Part shown: positions 31,634-38,068 of the stretch, piece by piece
How positions within the stretch are numbered: the stretch's first letter is position 1
Layout of the letters: every line of letters starts with the position of its first letter
Assembly (NCBI GenBank): GCA_041499035.1
Contig: JBGQJK010000001.1
Span: 22,393 to 86,392 of the forward strand
Direction of reading: 5' to 3'
DNA: 64,000 nucleotides
Source: DATFUL01 sp041499035
Lineage (GTDB): Bacteria > Patescibacteriota > Microgenomatia > UBA8517
The notes under the pieces: generated by a model
Told to the model about the DNA's origin: nothing
Databases searched by the model: none
Seen by the model: only the letters and a program-made list of their open reading frames with translations
Program-made: the position numbers and the translations under genes

Positions 31634-32152
31634 TTAGCCTTTAGACTTTTGATCCAAAATAAACACCAATTTCTGTAAATTTCCATTTAGAGTACCGGTA
31701 AGTCCATACATAGGTGAGATTAAAGCCCTAAGAAGTTGTCCCAAAAGAACGTCGCGGCCGGGAAGAACGGAAAGCTTTACTAATGATTCACTATCCTGAA
31801 AAGTACCGTCAACCATGCCGACTTTAAATTTAGGAAGTTCCGTTTCTTTGGCAAATTTACCAAGCACCTGGATTGGAGCAATCGGGTCCTGGTCGGCTAG
31901 GACTATGGCAGTTTGACCGGACAGGATTTCGTCGGTTGCCATTTTGCTATCAATTTTTGCGGATTCAAATGCACGCTTAAGGAGAGTGTTTTTGACTACA
32001 ACCATCCTGCCTCCCGCCTCCTTAAGCCTGCGCTTTAGGTCCTGCTGGGCTTTAACATTAAGGCCTGTATAGTTGACTAAGACCAGAGATTTGGCCCCTT
32101 TGAGCTCCTCGGTAAGACTGTCGACTAGTGTAACTTTTTGTGCTTTAAGCAT
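31634..32152 (-). CDS. rplJ: Ribosomal protein uL10
   Basis: 172 residues, the usual length. It anchors the L12 dimers to the large subunit. MLKAQKVTLVDSLTEELKGAKSLVLVNYTGLNVKAQQDLKRRLKEAGGRMVVVKNTLLKRAFE is the classical N-terminal domain, followed by LSGQTAIVLADQDPIAPIQVLGKFAKE and the C-terminal helix that binds L12 (ALISPMYGLTGTLNGNLQKLVFILDQK). It is preceded by a typical L10 leader with an attenuator. Gene order is rplJ-rplL as in most bacteria. Confidence 0.96.
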   Translation of the reverse strand: MLKAQKVTLVDSLTEELKGAKSLVLVNYTGLNVKAQQDLKRRLKEAGGRMVVVKNTLLKRAFESAKIDSKMATDEILSGQTAIVLADQDPIAPIQVLGKFAKETELPKFKVGMVDGTFQDSESLVKLSVLPGRDVLLGQLLRALISPMYGLTGTLNGNLQKLVFILDQKSKG

Positions 32153-32170
32153 TGTTTTAAGTACATAAAA

Positions 32171-32191
32171 AAACGCGCTTTCGAGGCGCGT
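32171..32191 (-). terminator. Attenuator hairpin within the rplJ leader
   Basis: On the minus strand ACGCGC-CTCGAAA-GCGCGT is followed by TTTTTTT. It lies between the L10 aptamer and the rplJ start, so it can end transcription before the gene. This is the arrangement of regulated L10 leaders. Confidence 0.8.
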
Positions 32192-32285
32192 AAAATATTC
32201 GCTTCCTCGGTATGATTTACAGCTGCGTAGCAGATGCCAAGCTCCGCTTATGCCGCCGACATACTTTCTTAGGACAACCGTATTT
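32192..32285 (-). ncRNA. Ribosomal protein L10 leader
   Basis: Minus-strand RNA contains GUCCUAAGAAAGUAUG, then an arm rich in GC, then UGUAAAUCAUACCGAGGAAGCG. GUAUG pairs with CAUAC, and CCUAAGA...CCGAGG are the conserved L10 leader landmarks. L10 (or L10-L12) binding here normally represses its own operon. The attenuator hairpin follows directly. The arm also contains TAAGCGGAGCTTG, the motif seen at several gene ends in this window. Confidence 0.8.
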
Positions 32286-32313
32286 TAACTCGATGGGAGG
32301 GTAAAAACAAGTC

Positions 32314-32532
32314 TTATTTTTTAGTGCTTGTGGTTCCCGTGCGGGGTACGCGTGGAGGCGGGGGCAAGGTTGAATTAGTCGGGGCGTATGGGTAGCCTGT
32401 TATATCATCAAGCTGTTTCTGTACGTTTTCCGGAAGTGGTAATAGAGGTAGTCCGGAATTGGTGTGGAACTGCCCTTCGAATTGCGAATCTTCAACTCGA
32501 ACTGGACGTGGTTTGCTTTTGTCTTCTGACAT
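32314..32532 (-). CDS. Small hypothetical protein between rplA and rplJ
   Basis: 72 residues with many Pro, Ser and Thr and a basic tail (RTGTTSTKK): no domain, no signal peptide, probably disordered. It sits on the same strand between rplA and the rplJ leader, where most bacteria have nothing. Coding status rests on an intact frame and composition much like other small proteins here (33964). It may be a lineage-specific gene. Confidence 0.45.
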   Translation of the reverse strand: MSEDKSKPRPVRVEDSQFEGQFHTNSGLPLLPLPENVQKQLDDITGYPYAPTNSTLPPPPRVPRTGTTSTKK

Positions 32533-32579
32533 AATCCTATTCTACAACACTTATTTAAATTTTTACAAGATGTGTAAAG

Positions 32580-33392
32580 CTAAAGCTGTAGTTTTACACT
32601 CGGGGACATGGTGGACTTGATGAAGGCTCTTACGATTTGCTTGCTTCCACCCAGGGCCCTCAGGACCGCTTCGGCGTTATCCACAATTTCTTCGTCTTTC
32701 TGGCTATTTTTGCCGATTACGGTATGAATAAGTGGGGCTTCTTTCTCGGTTTTTAAGGTCAAGGCTCCCGCGGAGAAACTTTTGGCTTTCTTGAGGTCGG
32801 CAACCAAAGTTCCGTTTTTGGGATTTGGCATGAGTCCTTTGGGACCTAGGAGCCGTGCGAATGGAACCAGCTTTGGCATCATATCGACCGTTGCTACCAG
32901 AATATCAAAATCAATTTTGCCTTCTTTTAATTTCTTGACCGTGTCTTCATCCGCTATCTCGACTTTCTTGGTTCTTCCAGCTTGGAAGGGTAGAGTTACT
33001 TGGGCCGAGGTTCCCGTCTTTTTTACAACTATGTGGAGCTCCATAGTTCCGTCGAATTTTGAATAAGATGAAGTTTTTACCAGCTTGACTGCCTCCGCCG
33101 GTTTGTAGAACTTTTCGCGGTCAAATTTGGCTTTGGCCTCTACATATTTCTTGCCCCGGACCTTCTCCACGATTTTCTTTTCTTCGGTCCTCTTAAGTCC
33201 TTCTTTGGTACCTTCCTCAATAATTGGGGCTTCTTCCGTAGGAGCTGCCTCAACAATTTTTACGCGCTGGCCGCCTTTAAGACCGGCCACGTGCACTTTT
33301 TCCGCCTCACCTTTGTGGGCTTTTTCGTGCTTCTTCTCGTTTTTGTTTTCGTCTTCGCCGACGAACGCTGTTTTCATTTTACCCATACACAT
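32580..33392 (-). CDS. rplA: Ribosomal protein uL1 with a long charged N-terminal extension
   Basis: 270 residues against about 230 for typical L1. The core starts near residue 80 (RGKKYVEAKAKFDREKFYKPAEAVKLVKTSSYSKFDGTMELHIVVKK) and includes ILVATVDMMPKLVPFARLLGPKGLMPNPKNGTL, the conserved RNA-binding segment. The first 75 residues are rich in Glu and Lys (GEDENKNEKKHEKAHKGEAEKVHV) and contain a KGGQRVKIVEAAP stretch; they have no counterpart in E. coli L1. An 11-bp perfect inverted repeat lies only 2 nt before the ATG, and there is no Shine-Dalgarno. ATG at 33386 is an alternative start. L1 presence excludes those CPR groups said to lack it. Confidence 0.92.
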   Translation of the reverse strand: MCMGKMKTAFVGEDENKNEKKHEKAHKGEAEKVHVAGLKGGQRVKIVEAAPTEEAPIIEEGTKEGLKRTEEKKIVEKVRGKKYVEAKAKFDREKFYKPAEAVKLVKTSSYSKFDGTMELHIVVKKTGTSAQVTLPFQAGRTKKVEIADEDTVKKLKEGKIDFDILVATVDMMPKLVPFARLLGPKGLMPNPKNGTLVADLKKAKSFSAGALTLKTEKEAPLIHTVIGKNSQKDEEIVDNAEAVLRALGGSKQIVRAFIKSTMSPSVKLQL

Positions 33393-33394
33393 TT

Positions 33395-33419
33395 CGTACT
33401 TTCTTTAGAAGAAAGTACG
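33395..33419 (-). promoter_or_regulatory. Perfect 11-bp hairpin before the rplA start
   Basis: CGTACTTTCTT-TAG-AAGAAAGTACG lies between rplK and rplA and ends 2 nt from the rplA ATG. No T-tract follows, so it is not a terminator. In RNA it would sit where the Shine-Dalgarno should be, so a translational control site or RNase III processing site is likely. Confidence 0.65.
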
Positions 33420-33428
33420 GCAAAGAAC

Positions 33429-33851
33429 TTAATCTGTTTTAACTCCCATGGAACGGGCTGTTCCTTCCACAATCTTCATCGCGGCTTCAACATCTTTGGT
33501 ATTCAGATCATCCATTTTGTCTTCGGCGATTTGTTTTACCTGAGCTTTCGTTAAAGTTCCGGCAATTTCGCGGGGGGTTTTGCCTGACCCTTTTTCTATC
33601 CCCAAAACTTTTTTGATCATGTCAGCTACAGGTGCCTTTTTGATTACAAACTCGAAACTTCTATCTTCATAAATTGTGATTACGGCCGGGGCAACTTGAC
33701 CCTTCATATCTTTGGTCCTGTCGTTGTACTGTTTGACAAACTCCATGATGGCCACGCCATGCTGGCCCAGGGCCGTTCCCACGGGAGGGGCGGGGGTAGC
33801 CTCAGCCGCCTTTAGATTGATTTTGACTACCGTTTTTATCTTTTTTGCCAT
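33429..33851 (-). CDS. rplK: Ribosomal protein uL11
   Basis: 140 residues, the usual length. MAKKIKTVVKINLKAAEATPAPPVGTALGQHGVAIMEFVKQYNDRTKDMKGQVAPAVITIYEDRSFEFVIKKAPVADMIKKVLGIEKGSGKTPREIAGTLTKAQVKQIAEDKMDDLNTKDVEAAMKIVEGTARSMGV shows the whole family pattern, including the Pro-rich PPVGTALGQHG that binds the thiostrepton region of 23S rRNA and the C-terminal GTARSMGV. Order secE-nusG-rplK-rplA is standard, but a small opposite-strand gene lies between nusG and rplK. The start is supported by an AGGAATATGG stretch. Confidence 0.96.
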   Translation of the reverse strand: MAKKIKTVVKINLKAAEATPAPPVGTALGQHGVAIMEFVKQYNDRTKDMKGQVAPAVITIYEDRSFEFVIKKAPVADMIKKVLGIEKGSGKTPREIAGTLTKAQVKQIAEDKMDDLNTKDVEAAMKIVEGTARSMGVKTD

Positions 33852-33924
33852 ATTCCTTTTAGACTAGGCACAAATTGAAAACTAAACTGAAGTTTTCGAC
33901 TTGCGTCTGCCACCTAAAATCAAG

Positions 33925-33955
33925 TGGTACAGGGATTGTACCAGAAGTGTATAAT
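33925..33955 (+). promoter_or_regulatory. Inverted repeat and TATAAT before the small gene at 33964
   Basis: TGGTAC-AGGGATT-GTACCA (33925-33943) is a perfect 6-bp inverted repeat overlapping the likely -35 region. TATAAT at 33950-33955 is 8 nt from the ATG. The repeat lies between divergent rplK and the small gene, so it could control both. Confidence 0.45.
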
Positions 33956-33963
33956 TTATTCAA

Positions 33964-34185
33964 ATGGGAGATGGTGTTGAGAAGAAGGATTGGGAAATGC
34001 CCGGTGGGACAGTTGTCAGGCCCACGAAGGAAGTTTCTCTTGAGGAACTAGAAGAAGCTGGCAATCATGCTGTGGAAAATGGTGGACATCTGGTAATTGA
34101 AGGAACCGGCAGCGGACAGCATATAAAAGTAACACCAGTCAAGACAGTTGTGGAAGGAATGCCCGCCCCGAAGAAAAAAAAGTAG
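33964..34185 (+). CDS. Small hypothetical protein, opposite strand inside the nusG-rplK operon
   Basis: 73 residues, acidic in the middle (SLEELEEAGNHAVENGGHLVIEGTGSGQHIKVTPVKTVVEG) and with a KKKK tail. No family recognised; no export signal. Its own -10 box and an ATG 8 nt later support expression. The stop is 1 bp from the nusG stop, convergent. It interrupts an operon that is otherwise conserved. The basic tail might bind RNA. Confidence 0.55.
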   Translation: MGDGVEKKDWEMPGGTVVRPTKEVSLEELEEAGNHAVENGGHLVIEGTGSGQHIKVTPVKTVVEGMPAPKKKK

Positions 34186-34186
34186 A

Positions 34187-34822
34187 TTAAACCTTCTGAA
34201 TTTGGAGAAAATCGAGCTCAACCGGGGTTTCTCTTCCAAAAATGCTTACTAAAACTTTAACTTTGCCTTTTTCTTCATCCATCTCGTGGATTGTGCCCAA
34301 AAAGTCGGCAAACGGTCCATCTGTGATTTTAATGGCTTCGCCGACGCTGAATTTGGTTTTAAATCTTGGGGCGGGCGAGCTTATAAATTTCTGAATATTA
34401 TTTACTTCCGCTTCGGAAAGAGGTGTGGGGTTATTGCCTGCGCCTACAAAACCGGTAATTCCTGCTGTGGTACGAACGGCAAGCCAGGTAGGGTCGTCCA
34501 AAATCATTTTGATGAGTAAATATCCGGGGAAAATCTTTTCCTTAACTGTGGCTTTTTTACCACCGCGGATTATGACTCTGTCCTGGGTGGGGACCAGCAT
34601 TTCAAAAATGTGACCCGTTAAATTCATGGTCTCAATTCTTTGCCTGAGAGTTTCCATAACCCTGACTTCGTGGCCCGAGCTGGTGTGGACTACATACCAT
34701 TTGGCTTTGGGGTCCTCCGTTTGGGCAACAATAATGTGTCCCGGGATTTTCTTTTTTCCGGTTCCGCGCTCGTCAACACCCGCTACGATAGCGGCAGGCT
34801 GGTTGGTTGTGTCGTCTTTCAT
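34187..34822 (-). CDS. nusG: Transcription termination/antitermination protein NusG
   Basis: 211 residues; the NusG core (NGN domain) begins near residue 38 with AKWYVVHTSSGHEVRVMETLRQRIE, then VKEKIFPGYLLIKMILDDPTWLAVRTTAGITGFVGAG, and the C-terminal KOW domain KFSVGEAIKITDGPFADFLGTIHEMDEEKGKVKVLVSIFGRETPVELDFLQIQKV. NusG binds RNA polymerase and couples it to Rho or to ribosomal S10. An N-terminal extension of about 35 residues (DDTTNQPAAIVAGVDERGTGKKK) is unusual. ATG at 34822 overlaps the secE stop by 4 bp (ATGA), so the two are translated together. Confidence 0.95.
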   Translation of the reverse strand: MKDDTTNQPAAIVAGVDERGTGKKKIPGHIIVAQTEDPKAKWYVVHTSSGHEVRVMETLRQRIETMNLTGHIFEMLVPTQDRVIIRGGKKATVKEKIFPGYLLIKMILDDPTWLAVRTTAGITGFVGAGNNPTPLSEAEVNNIQKFISSPAPRFKTKFSVGEAIKITDGPFADFLGTIHEMDEEKGKVKVLVSIFGRETPVELDFLQIQKV

Positions 34823-35004
34823 TTTGTTACTACTTTAGTCAGAAGCGTGGTAAAGAGGTAGTCTAAACCCCCTACGTAGGCTCCAAGAATGCCTGAAACT
34901 ATGAATACGGTCAGAGTGAGCTTAATGACTTCGTCACGGGTGGGCCATGTAACGCGGCTTAGCTCAAGTCTTACCTCGCCAAAAAAATTGACTACAGCTT
35001 TCAT
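34819..35004 (-). CDS. secE: Preprotein translocase subunit SecE
   Basis: 61 residues from the ATG at 35004 (MKAVVNFFGEVRLELSRVTWPTRDEVIKLT). The amphipathic helix with V-x-WP-[ST]-R-x-E and a single membrane helix (about 30-55, LTVFIVSGILGAYVGGLDYLFTTLL) define SecE, which clamps SecY in the translocon. The longer ORF start at 35082 adds unrelated residues. It begins the secE-nusG-rplK-rplA run and overlaps nusG by 4 bp. It is divergent from the gene at 35075. Confidence 0.93.
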   Translation of the reverse strand: MKAVVNFFGEVRLELSRVTWPTRDEVIKLTLTVFIVSGILGAYVGGLDYLFTTLLTKVVTK

Positions 35005-35063
35005 TTGAGATTGTATTGTAGCAGAAAGATCGGGTAAAAAAAAGAGAGGGTTGATCAAGCTGG

Positions 35064-35069
35064 TATAAT
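35064..35069 (+). promoter_or_regulatory. Extended -10 (TGGTATAAT) before the gene at 35075
   Basis: TATAAT with TGG upstream, 5 nt before the ATG at 35075. Position predicts a leaderless transcript. No good -35 element is seen. Confidence 0.45.
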
Positions 35070-35074
35070 GAGAT

Positions 35075-35545
35075 ATGACCATTGATCACGGGCCGACCGG
35101 TTTTAGTAAAATGATAAAACCCGACAAACATGAAAAAGGTAAGTTCGAGGTCGGCGGTCAAACCTTTCGAAACCCTGTAAAAGAGACTCGAATTCCTAAC
35201 TATCTTCTTGACAATCTTAGACCTCTTGCAACAAGGGCATTTATAGCCGAAAGCGGGGATTCCGATACATCTGGTCAATCCCGTCTAGACCAGCAAATGG
35301 CGCAAATGAGTAAAAAATTCCGTGAGGAGCAGCCTGAAGAAGTTTGGAAGAGAACAATAGCTACAATTATGAAGCAGAAAGGTGTTACGGCTGAAAAAAT
35401 TGCGACCGACCTTTTCGAAACCGATGAGGACGCTTTTAGAAATTTGTGGATGGGACAGTCTCCACATAAAATATTGCCAAGGATCGTTGGGGCAATTGAG
35501 ATTGAACTACATAAAAATTGGCCCGGTGCGCCTATTAGGAGATGA
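35075..35545 (+). CDS. Hypothetical protein, possibly HTH-containing
   Basis: 156 residues. The first 60 are polar (GPTGFSKMIKPDKHEKGKFEVGGQTFRNP). The last 60 (EEVWKRTIATIMKQKGVTAEKIATDLFETDEDAFRNLWMGQSPHKILPRIVGAIEIELHKNWPG) could fold as helix-turn-helix of the XRE type (KGVTAEKIATDLFETDEDAFRNL), but no family match is certain. The stop overlaps the rnhB ATG (ATGA), so they form one unit driven by the -10 box at 35064. Confidence 0.55.
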   Translation: MTIDHGPTGFSKMIKPDKHEKGKFEVGGQTFRNPVKETRIPNYLLDNLRPLATRAFIAESGDSDTSGQSRLDQQMAQMSKKFREEQPEEVWKRTIATIMKQKGVTAEKIATDLFETDEDAFRNLWMGQSPHKILPRIVGAIEIELHKNWPGAPIRR

Positions 35546-36279
35546 GACTTCCTGATTTCTCCTTTGAAAAAAAACTCCACAGACAAGGTTACAAATTAAT
35601 TGCAGGTGTGGATGAAGTCGGGCGCGGATGTTTTGCGGGAGCGGTGGTTGCGGGATGTGTGGTGTTCGGTCTCGACGGGGTCCTGCCGCTCGGCAGCCCT
35701 AAGGCCTTTCCACCGGCTAACAAGCTCGGGGCCCCTTCCTTAGGGCCTCCCGCCTCGCGTCACCCCTCAGTTATTATCAACGATTCCAAAAGACTTTCGC
35801 AAAAACAAAGGGAAATTGCCGATAAGTGGATACGGAAAAACGCATATGCATTTGGAATTGGTTTAGCCAGTGTTGCCCAAATTAATAAATTAGGCATCAA
35901 AAAAGCTACTGAAATTGCATTCCGGAAAGCAATTGTAAATTGTAAATCCACATCCAGCTCTGCTGTGAAAATTGATTATTTGCTCATTGATGCATTTTAT
36001 ATCCCGTACGTAAAAGGCCTCAGGCGCAAAAATCAAAAAGCGATTGTTAAAGGGGATGCTCTCTCTATTTCCATAGCCGCGGCTTCAATCATCGCCAAAG
36101 TATACAGGGATAAATTAATGACCGTTCTTGCCAAAGAACCTAAATTCAGAAAATATAAATGGCACAAAAACAAAGGCTATGGAACCACGGAACATAGGGA
36201 AATAATCCGAAAACACGGTGCAACGAGACTCCACAGAAAACAGTTCGTTAGAAGCTACGTTTCTTCTCCAGCTGAATAG
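35542..36279 (+). CDS. rnhB: Ribonuclease HII with an in-frame GC-rich insertion
   Basis: RNase HII cuts RNA in RNA/DNA hybrids and single ribonucleotides in DNA. The 245-residue product has the first catalytic motif GVDEVGRGCFAGAVVAG (DE pair near residue 21), NDSKRLSQKQREIAD, VKIDYLLIDAFYIP (third Asp), KGDALSISIAAASIIAKVYRD, and KNKGYGTTEHREIIRKHGATRLHRKQF. Between the first and second motif there are about 32 extra residues (GLDGVLPLGSPKAF...ASRHPSV), rich in Pro and Gly, encoded by a GC-rich palindromic DNA segment. The rest of the core is intact, so the enzyme is probably active. Overlaps the convergent rpsU by 32 bp at the end. Confidence 0.9.
   Translation: MRLPDFSFEKKLHRQGYKLIAGVDEVGRGCFAGAVVAGCVVFGLDGVLPLGSPKAFPPANKLGAPSLGPPASRHPSVIINDSKRLSQKQREIADKWIRKNAYAFGIGLASVAQINKLGIKKATEIAFRKAIVNCKSTSSSAVKIDYLLIDAFYIPYVKGLRRKNQKAIVKGDALSISIAAASIIAKVYRDKLMTVLAKEPKFRKYKWHKNKGYGTTEHREIIRKHGATRLHRKQFVRSYVSSPAE
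35696..35746 (+). repeat. GC-rich palindromic insertion inside rnhB
   Basis: GCCCTAAGG (35696-35704) and CCTTAGGGC (35738-35746) form a perfect 9-bp inverted repeat around a GC-rich loop containing GGGGCCCC. It keeps the rnhB frame open. The surrounding extra coding segment spans about 35668-35772. Confidence 0.55.
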
Positions 36280-36442
36280 AATGGGCGATCCTGTACTTTG
36301 CCTCTTTTCTTTTCTCTGACGGCTTTTTGTACTGGGCTCTGTCGCGGTATTCTCGTATCACGTCCTCATCGATGGTCTTTTTGCGAAACCGGGCAATAAG
36401 TTTATCCTCGCTTTCGCCCTTTTTCTTTTTAAGAATGAACAT
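36248..36442 (-). CDS. rpsU: Ribosomal protein bS21
   Basis: 64 residues, all alpha and very basic: MFILKKKKGESEDKLIARFRKKTIDEDVIREYRDRAQYKKPSEKRKEAKYRIAHS. The GESxDxLIxRFxK[KR] and [RK]x[RK]xxYxKPSExRKxKK patterns identify S21. A GGAGGTGA lies 13 nt before the ATG, and a TATAAT (36448-36453, minus) lies 5 nt before it, so the true mode of initiation is unclear. Convergent overlap with rnhB of 32 bp. Confidence 0.92.
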   Translation of the reverse strand: MFILKKKKGESEDKLIARFRKKTIDEDVIREYRDRAQYKKPSEKRKEAKYRIAHSIQLEKKRSF

Positions 36443-36530
36443 CTTATATTATAAGTCACCTCCAGGGACACATTTTAACAGATTTTAAGTTGATCTACCA
36501 GAAGCACGATCGGAAGTTGATGCCTCTCTT

Positions 36531-36884
36531 TTAGCTCTCGTGATGTTGACCCCAGTGGAAAAAATTGTGGAAGGAGTTGAAGAAGTTATGGTGGTCATGG
36601 TCATCCTCCTTGTGAGAATTTGGTGTTGGGGTTGGCCTTTTGTGGCCGTGATTATCATGGTCGTCATGCTCTTCGTGATCATTATTTTTATCGTGGTCGT
36701 CATCGTGTTTGGGTGTGGGGGCGGGTGTTGTTGCGGGCGGCTCGCCTGTAGCTTCTCCGGTGGCAGTGTGGGCGCGGACATAAAAATTAAAACTCTGGGA
36801 AGTTACGGCCCAGACAAGAAGAGGGAGCATTAGAGCAAGGATAATGGTTGTGATAAAGCGTAGAAGCCAATGATTATTTTTCAC
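36531..36884 (-). CDS. Membrane-anchored His/Asp-rich protein
   Basis: 117 residues. One N-terminal membrane segment (about 8-28, FITTIILALMLPLLVWAV) ending in VTSQSFNFYVRAHTATGEATGEPP, then a Pro/Thr linker, then a low-complexity His/Asp/Lys/Asn region (HDDDHDKNNDHEEHDDHDNHGHK, and again further on). The leader resembles that of the dockerin protein at 38069 (LPLFVWAVVTQTF...ASGEPPTPTP), so the two are anchored the same way. A stretch with so many His and Asp residues could bind divalent metals such as Zn, Ni or Ca at the cell surface. Calcium holding would suit a dockerin system, but that is speculation. The overlapping minus-strand ORF at 36485 is a frame shadow. Confidence 0.6.
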   Translation of the reverse strand: MKNNHWLLRFITTIILALMLPLLVWAVTSQSFNFYVRAHTATGEATGEPPATTPAPTPKHDDDHDKNNDHEEHDDHDNHGHKRPTPTPNSHKEDDHDHHNFFNSFHNFFHWGQHHES

Positions 36885-36931
36885 GGGTTTCCGATATTCT
36901 GACTGTCTGGCGGGGTATTGTCAATGTCTTC

Positions 36932-38065
36932 TTAGGGGACCGGTGGGAAAGGTGTGTCATTCTCTTCTTTGATCGGCCACTTGGGTTGCTGTCTTTTAAA
37001 GGCCGACGCCGTTTCGTCCATATATACTTCCGGAACTTTATTTTTTGAAGTTATAGTACGTACTAGGACTATAACTGCAGCAATAAAAACAATGGCGCCG
37101 ATAATTGTAATAGCTATGTACTTGAAGTCTAATGTGGAAGTCGAGTTGTTGTCGCCTGCCACGGCAACGAGTGTTGGCAGGGGGCTTAGGACGGGCTTTA
37201 TTGTCGGGGGAAGGGTTGAGCTTGGGAAGTTTCCTGTGTAGTAAACAATTTCGGGGGCAGGGCTCGGTGTTTTAGTCTTTACAGTGCTTGCTCTGGTTGT
37301 TGTAGCTGTTGGAGTAGGGGCGGTGGTAGAACACCCGCAAGTTACGTCGCTTGGACAGGACGGGTTTCTGCAAAAACCCTGGTAGCAGATATAATTTGCC
37401 TGGCAGTTACTGTTGCTTCCACAGGTTCCCCCGCAATAATTTGGTGTTCCCGGTGCCGGTGTTACCGTCGGTGTAGGAACAAGAGTTGGTGTTGGTGTAT
37501 CTGTAGGTGACACTATCCCGCTCACAACCGTTATACTGGCGGGAAGCTTATCGGTTATGGCATTTTGGGTTTCGCCGACAGCAGACACTGCGGAGGAGCT
37601 GTCAAACGAAACGGCAGAAGTCCAAAATGGCGCATTGTTTACAACTCGCGCATTAATTTTCAATACTTCGGCGGAAGATCCGGACAGCGCCTGATTTTTA
37701 TTTAGTGTGAAGATCGCATAAGATATTGATCCTGAGGTATTATTAAAATTGCTGGTAATAGTGTTATTTAGAGCTGCCACGTCCGCTCCTCTTTGGATAG
37801 AGCTAATCTGTATAGCCGCGGGATCAAATTTTATTAAGAGGTCGATACCCGTTATTTGATTGGCGCCGGTATCCATTTTTACAGCCAGTGTGATGTTTTC
37901 GCCGCGATTAACGTCGGAAGCTGCCGGAGTGATTGCTATTTTTGTAGTACCGGCTGCAAATTCATTAAGGCCTTGTCTTGTCTGAACAAGTTTTACCCCG
38001 GCTATTACCCCTGCCGCTAAAAAGAGGAAACCTGCAATTGACATTAAGATTTTTATTTTTTTCAT
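36932..38065 (-). CDS. Membrane-anchored cohesin protein (anchoring scaffoldin candidate)
   Basis: 377 residues. N-terminal membrane segment or signal (about 5-25) and TRQGLNEFAAG, as in the protein at 20192. Residues about 38-185 form a cohesin: IAITPAASDVNRGENITLAVKMDTGANQITGIDLLIKFDPAAIQI, then GSISYAIFTLN and AEVLKINARVV. A Pro/Thr linker, the Cys-rich module (CGGTCGSNSNCQANYICYQGFCRNPSCPSDVTCGC, in pattern like that at 20192), a second linker, a C-terminal membrane helix (about 323-345) and a basic/acidic tail of about 32 residues inside the cell complete it. A cohesin held on the membrane is what an anchoring scaffoldin needs. It is 3 bp after a dockerin gene in the same operon. Partner specificity is inferred. 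Confidence 0.78.
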   Translation of the reverse strand: MKKIKILMSIAGFLFLAAGVIAGVKLVQTRQGLNEFAAGTTKIAITPAASDVNRGENITLAVKMDTGANQITGIDLLIKFDPAAIQISSIQRGADVAALNNTITSNFNNTSGSISYAIFTLNKNQALSGSSAEVLKINARVVNNAPFWTSAVSFDSSSAVSAVGETQNAITDKLPASITVVSGIVSPTDTPTPTLVPTPTVTPAPGTPNYCGGTCGSNSNCQANYICYQGFCRNPSCPSDVTCGCSTTAPTPTATTTRASTVKTKTPSPAPEIVYYTGNFPSSTLPPTIKPVLSPLPTLVAVAGDNNSTSTLDFKYIAITIIGAIVFIAAVIVLVRTITSKNKVPEVYMDETASAFKRQQPKWPIKEENDTPFPPVP

Positions 38066-38068
38066 TTT

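Noticed and set aside
36485..36781. Minus-strand ORF rich in His, Thr and Met
   Set aside because: Frame shadow of the His/Asp-rich gene at 36531; no signal peptide and lower coding sense.
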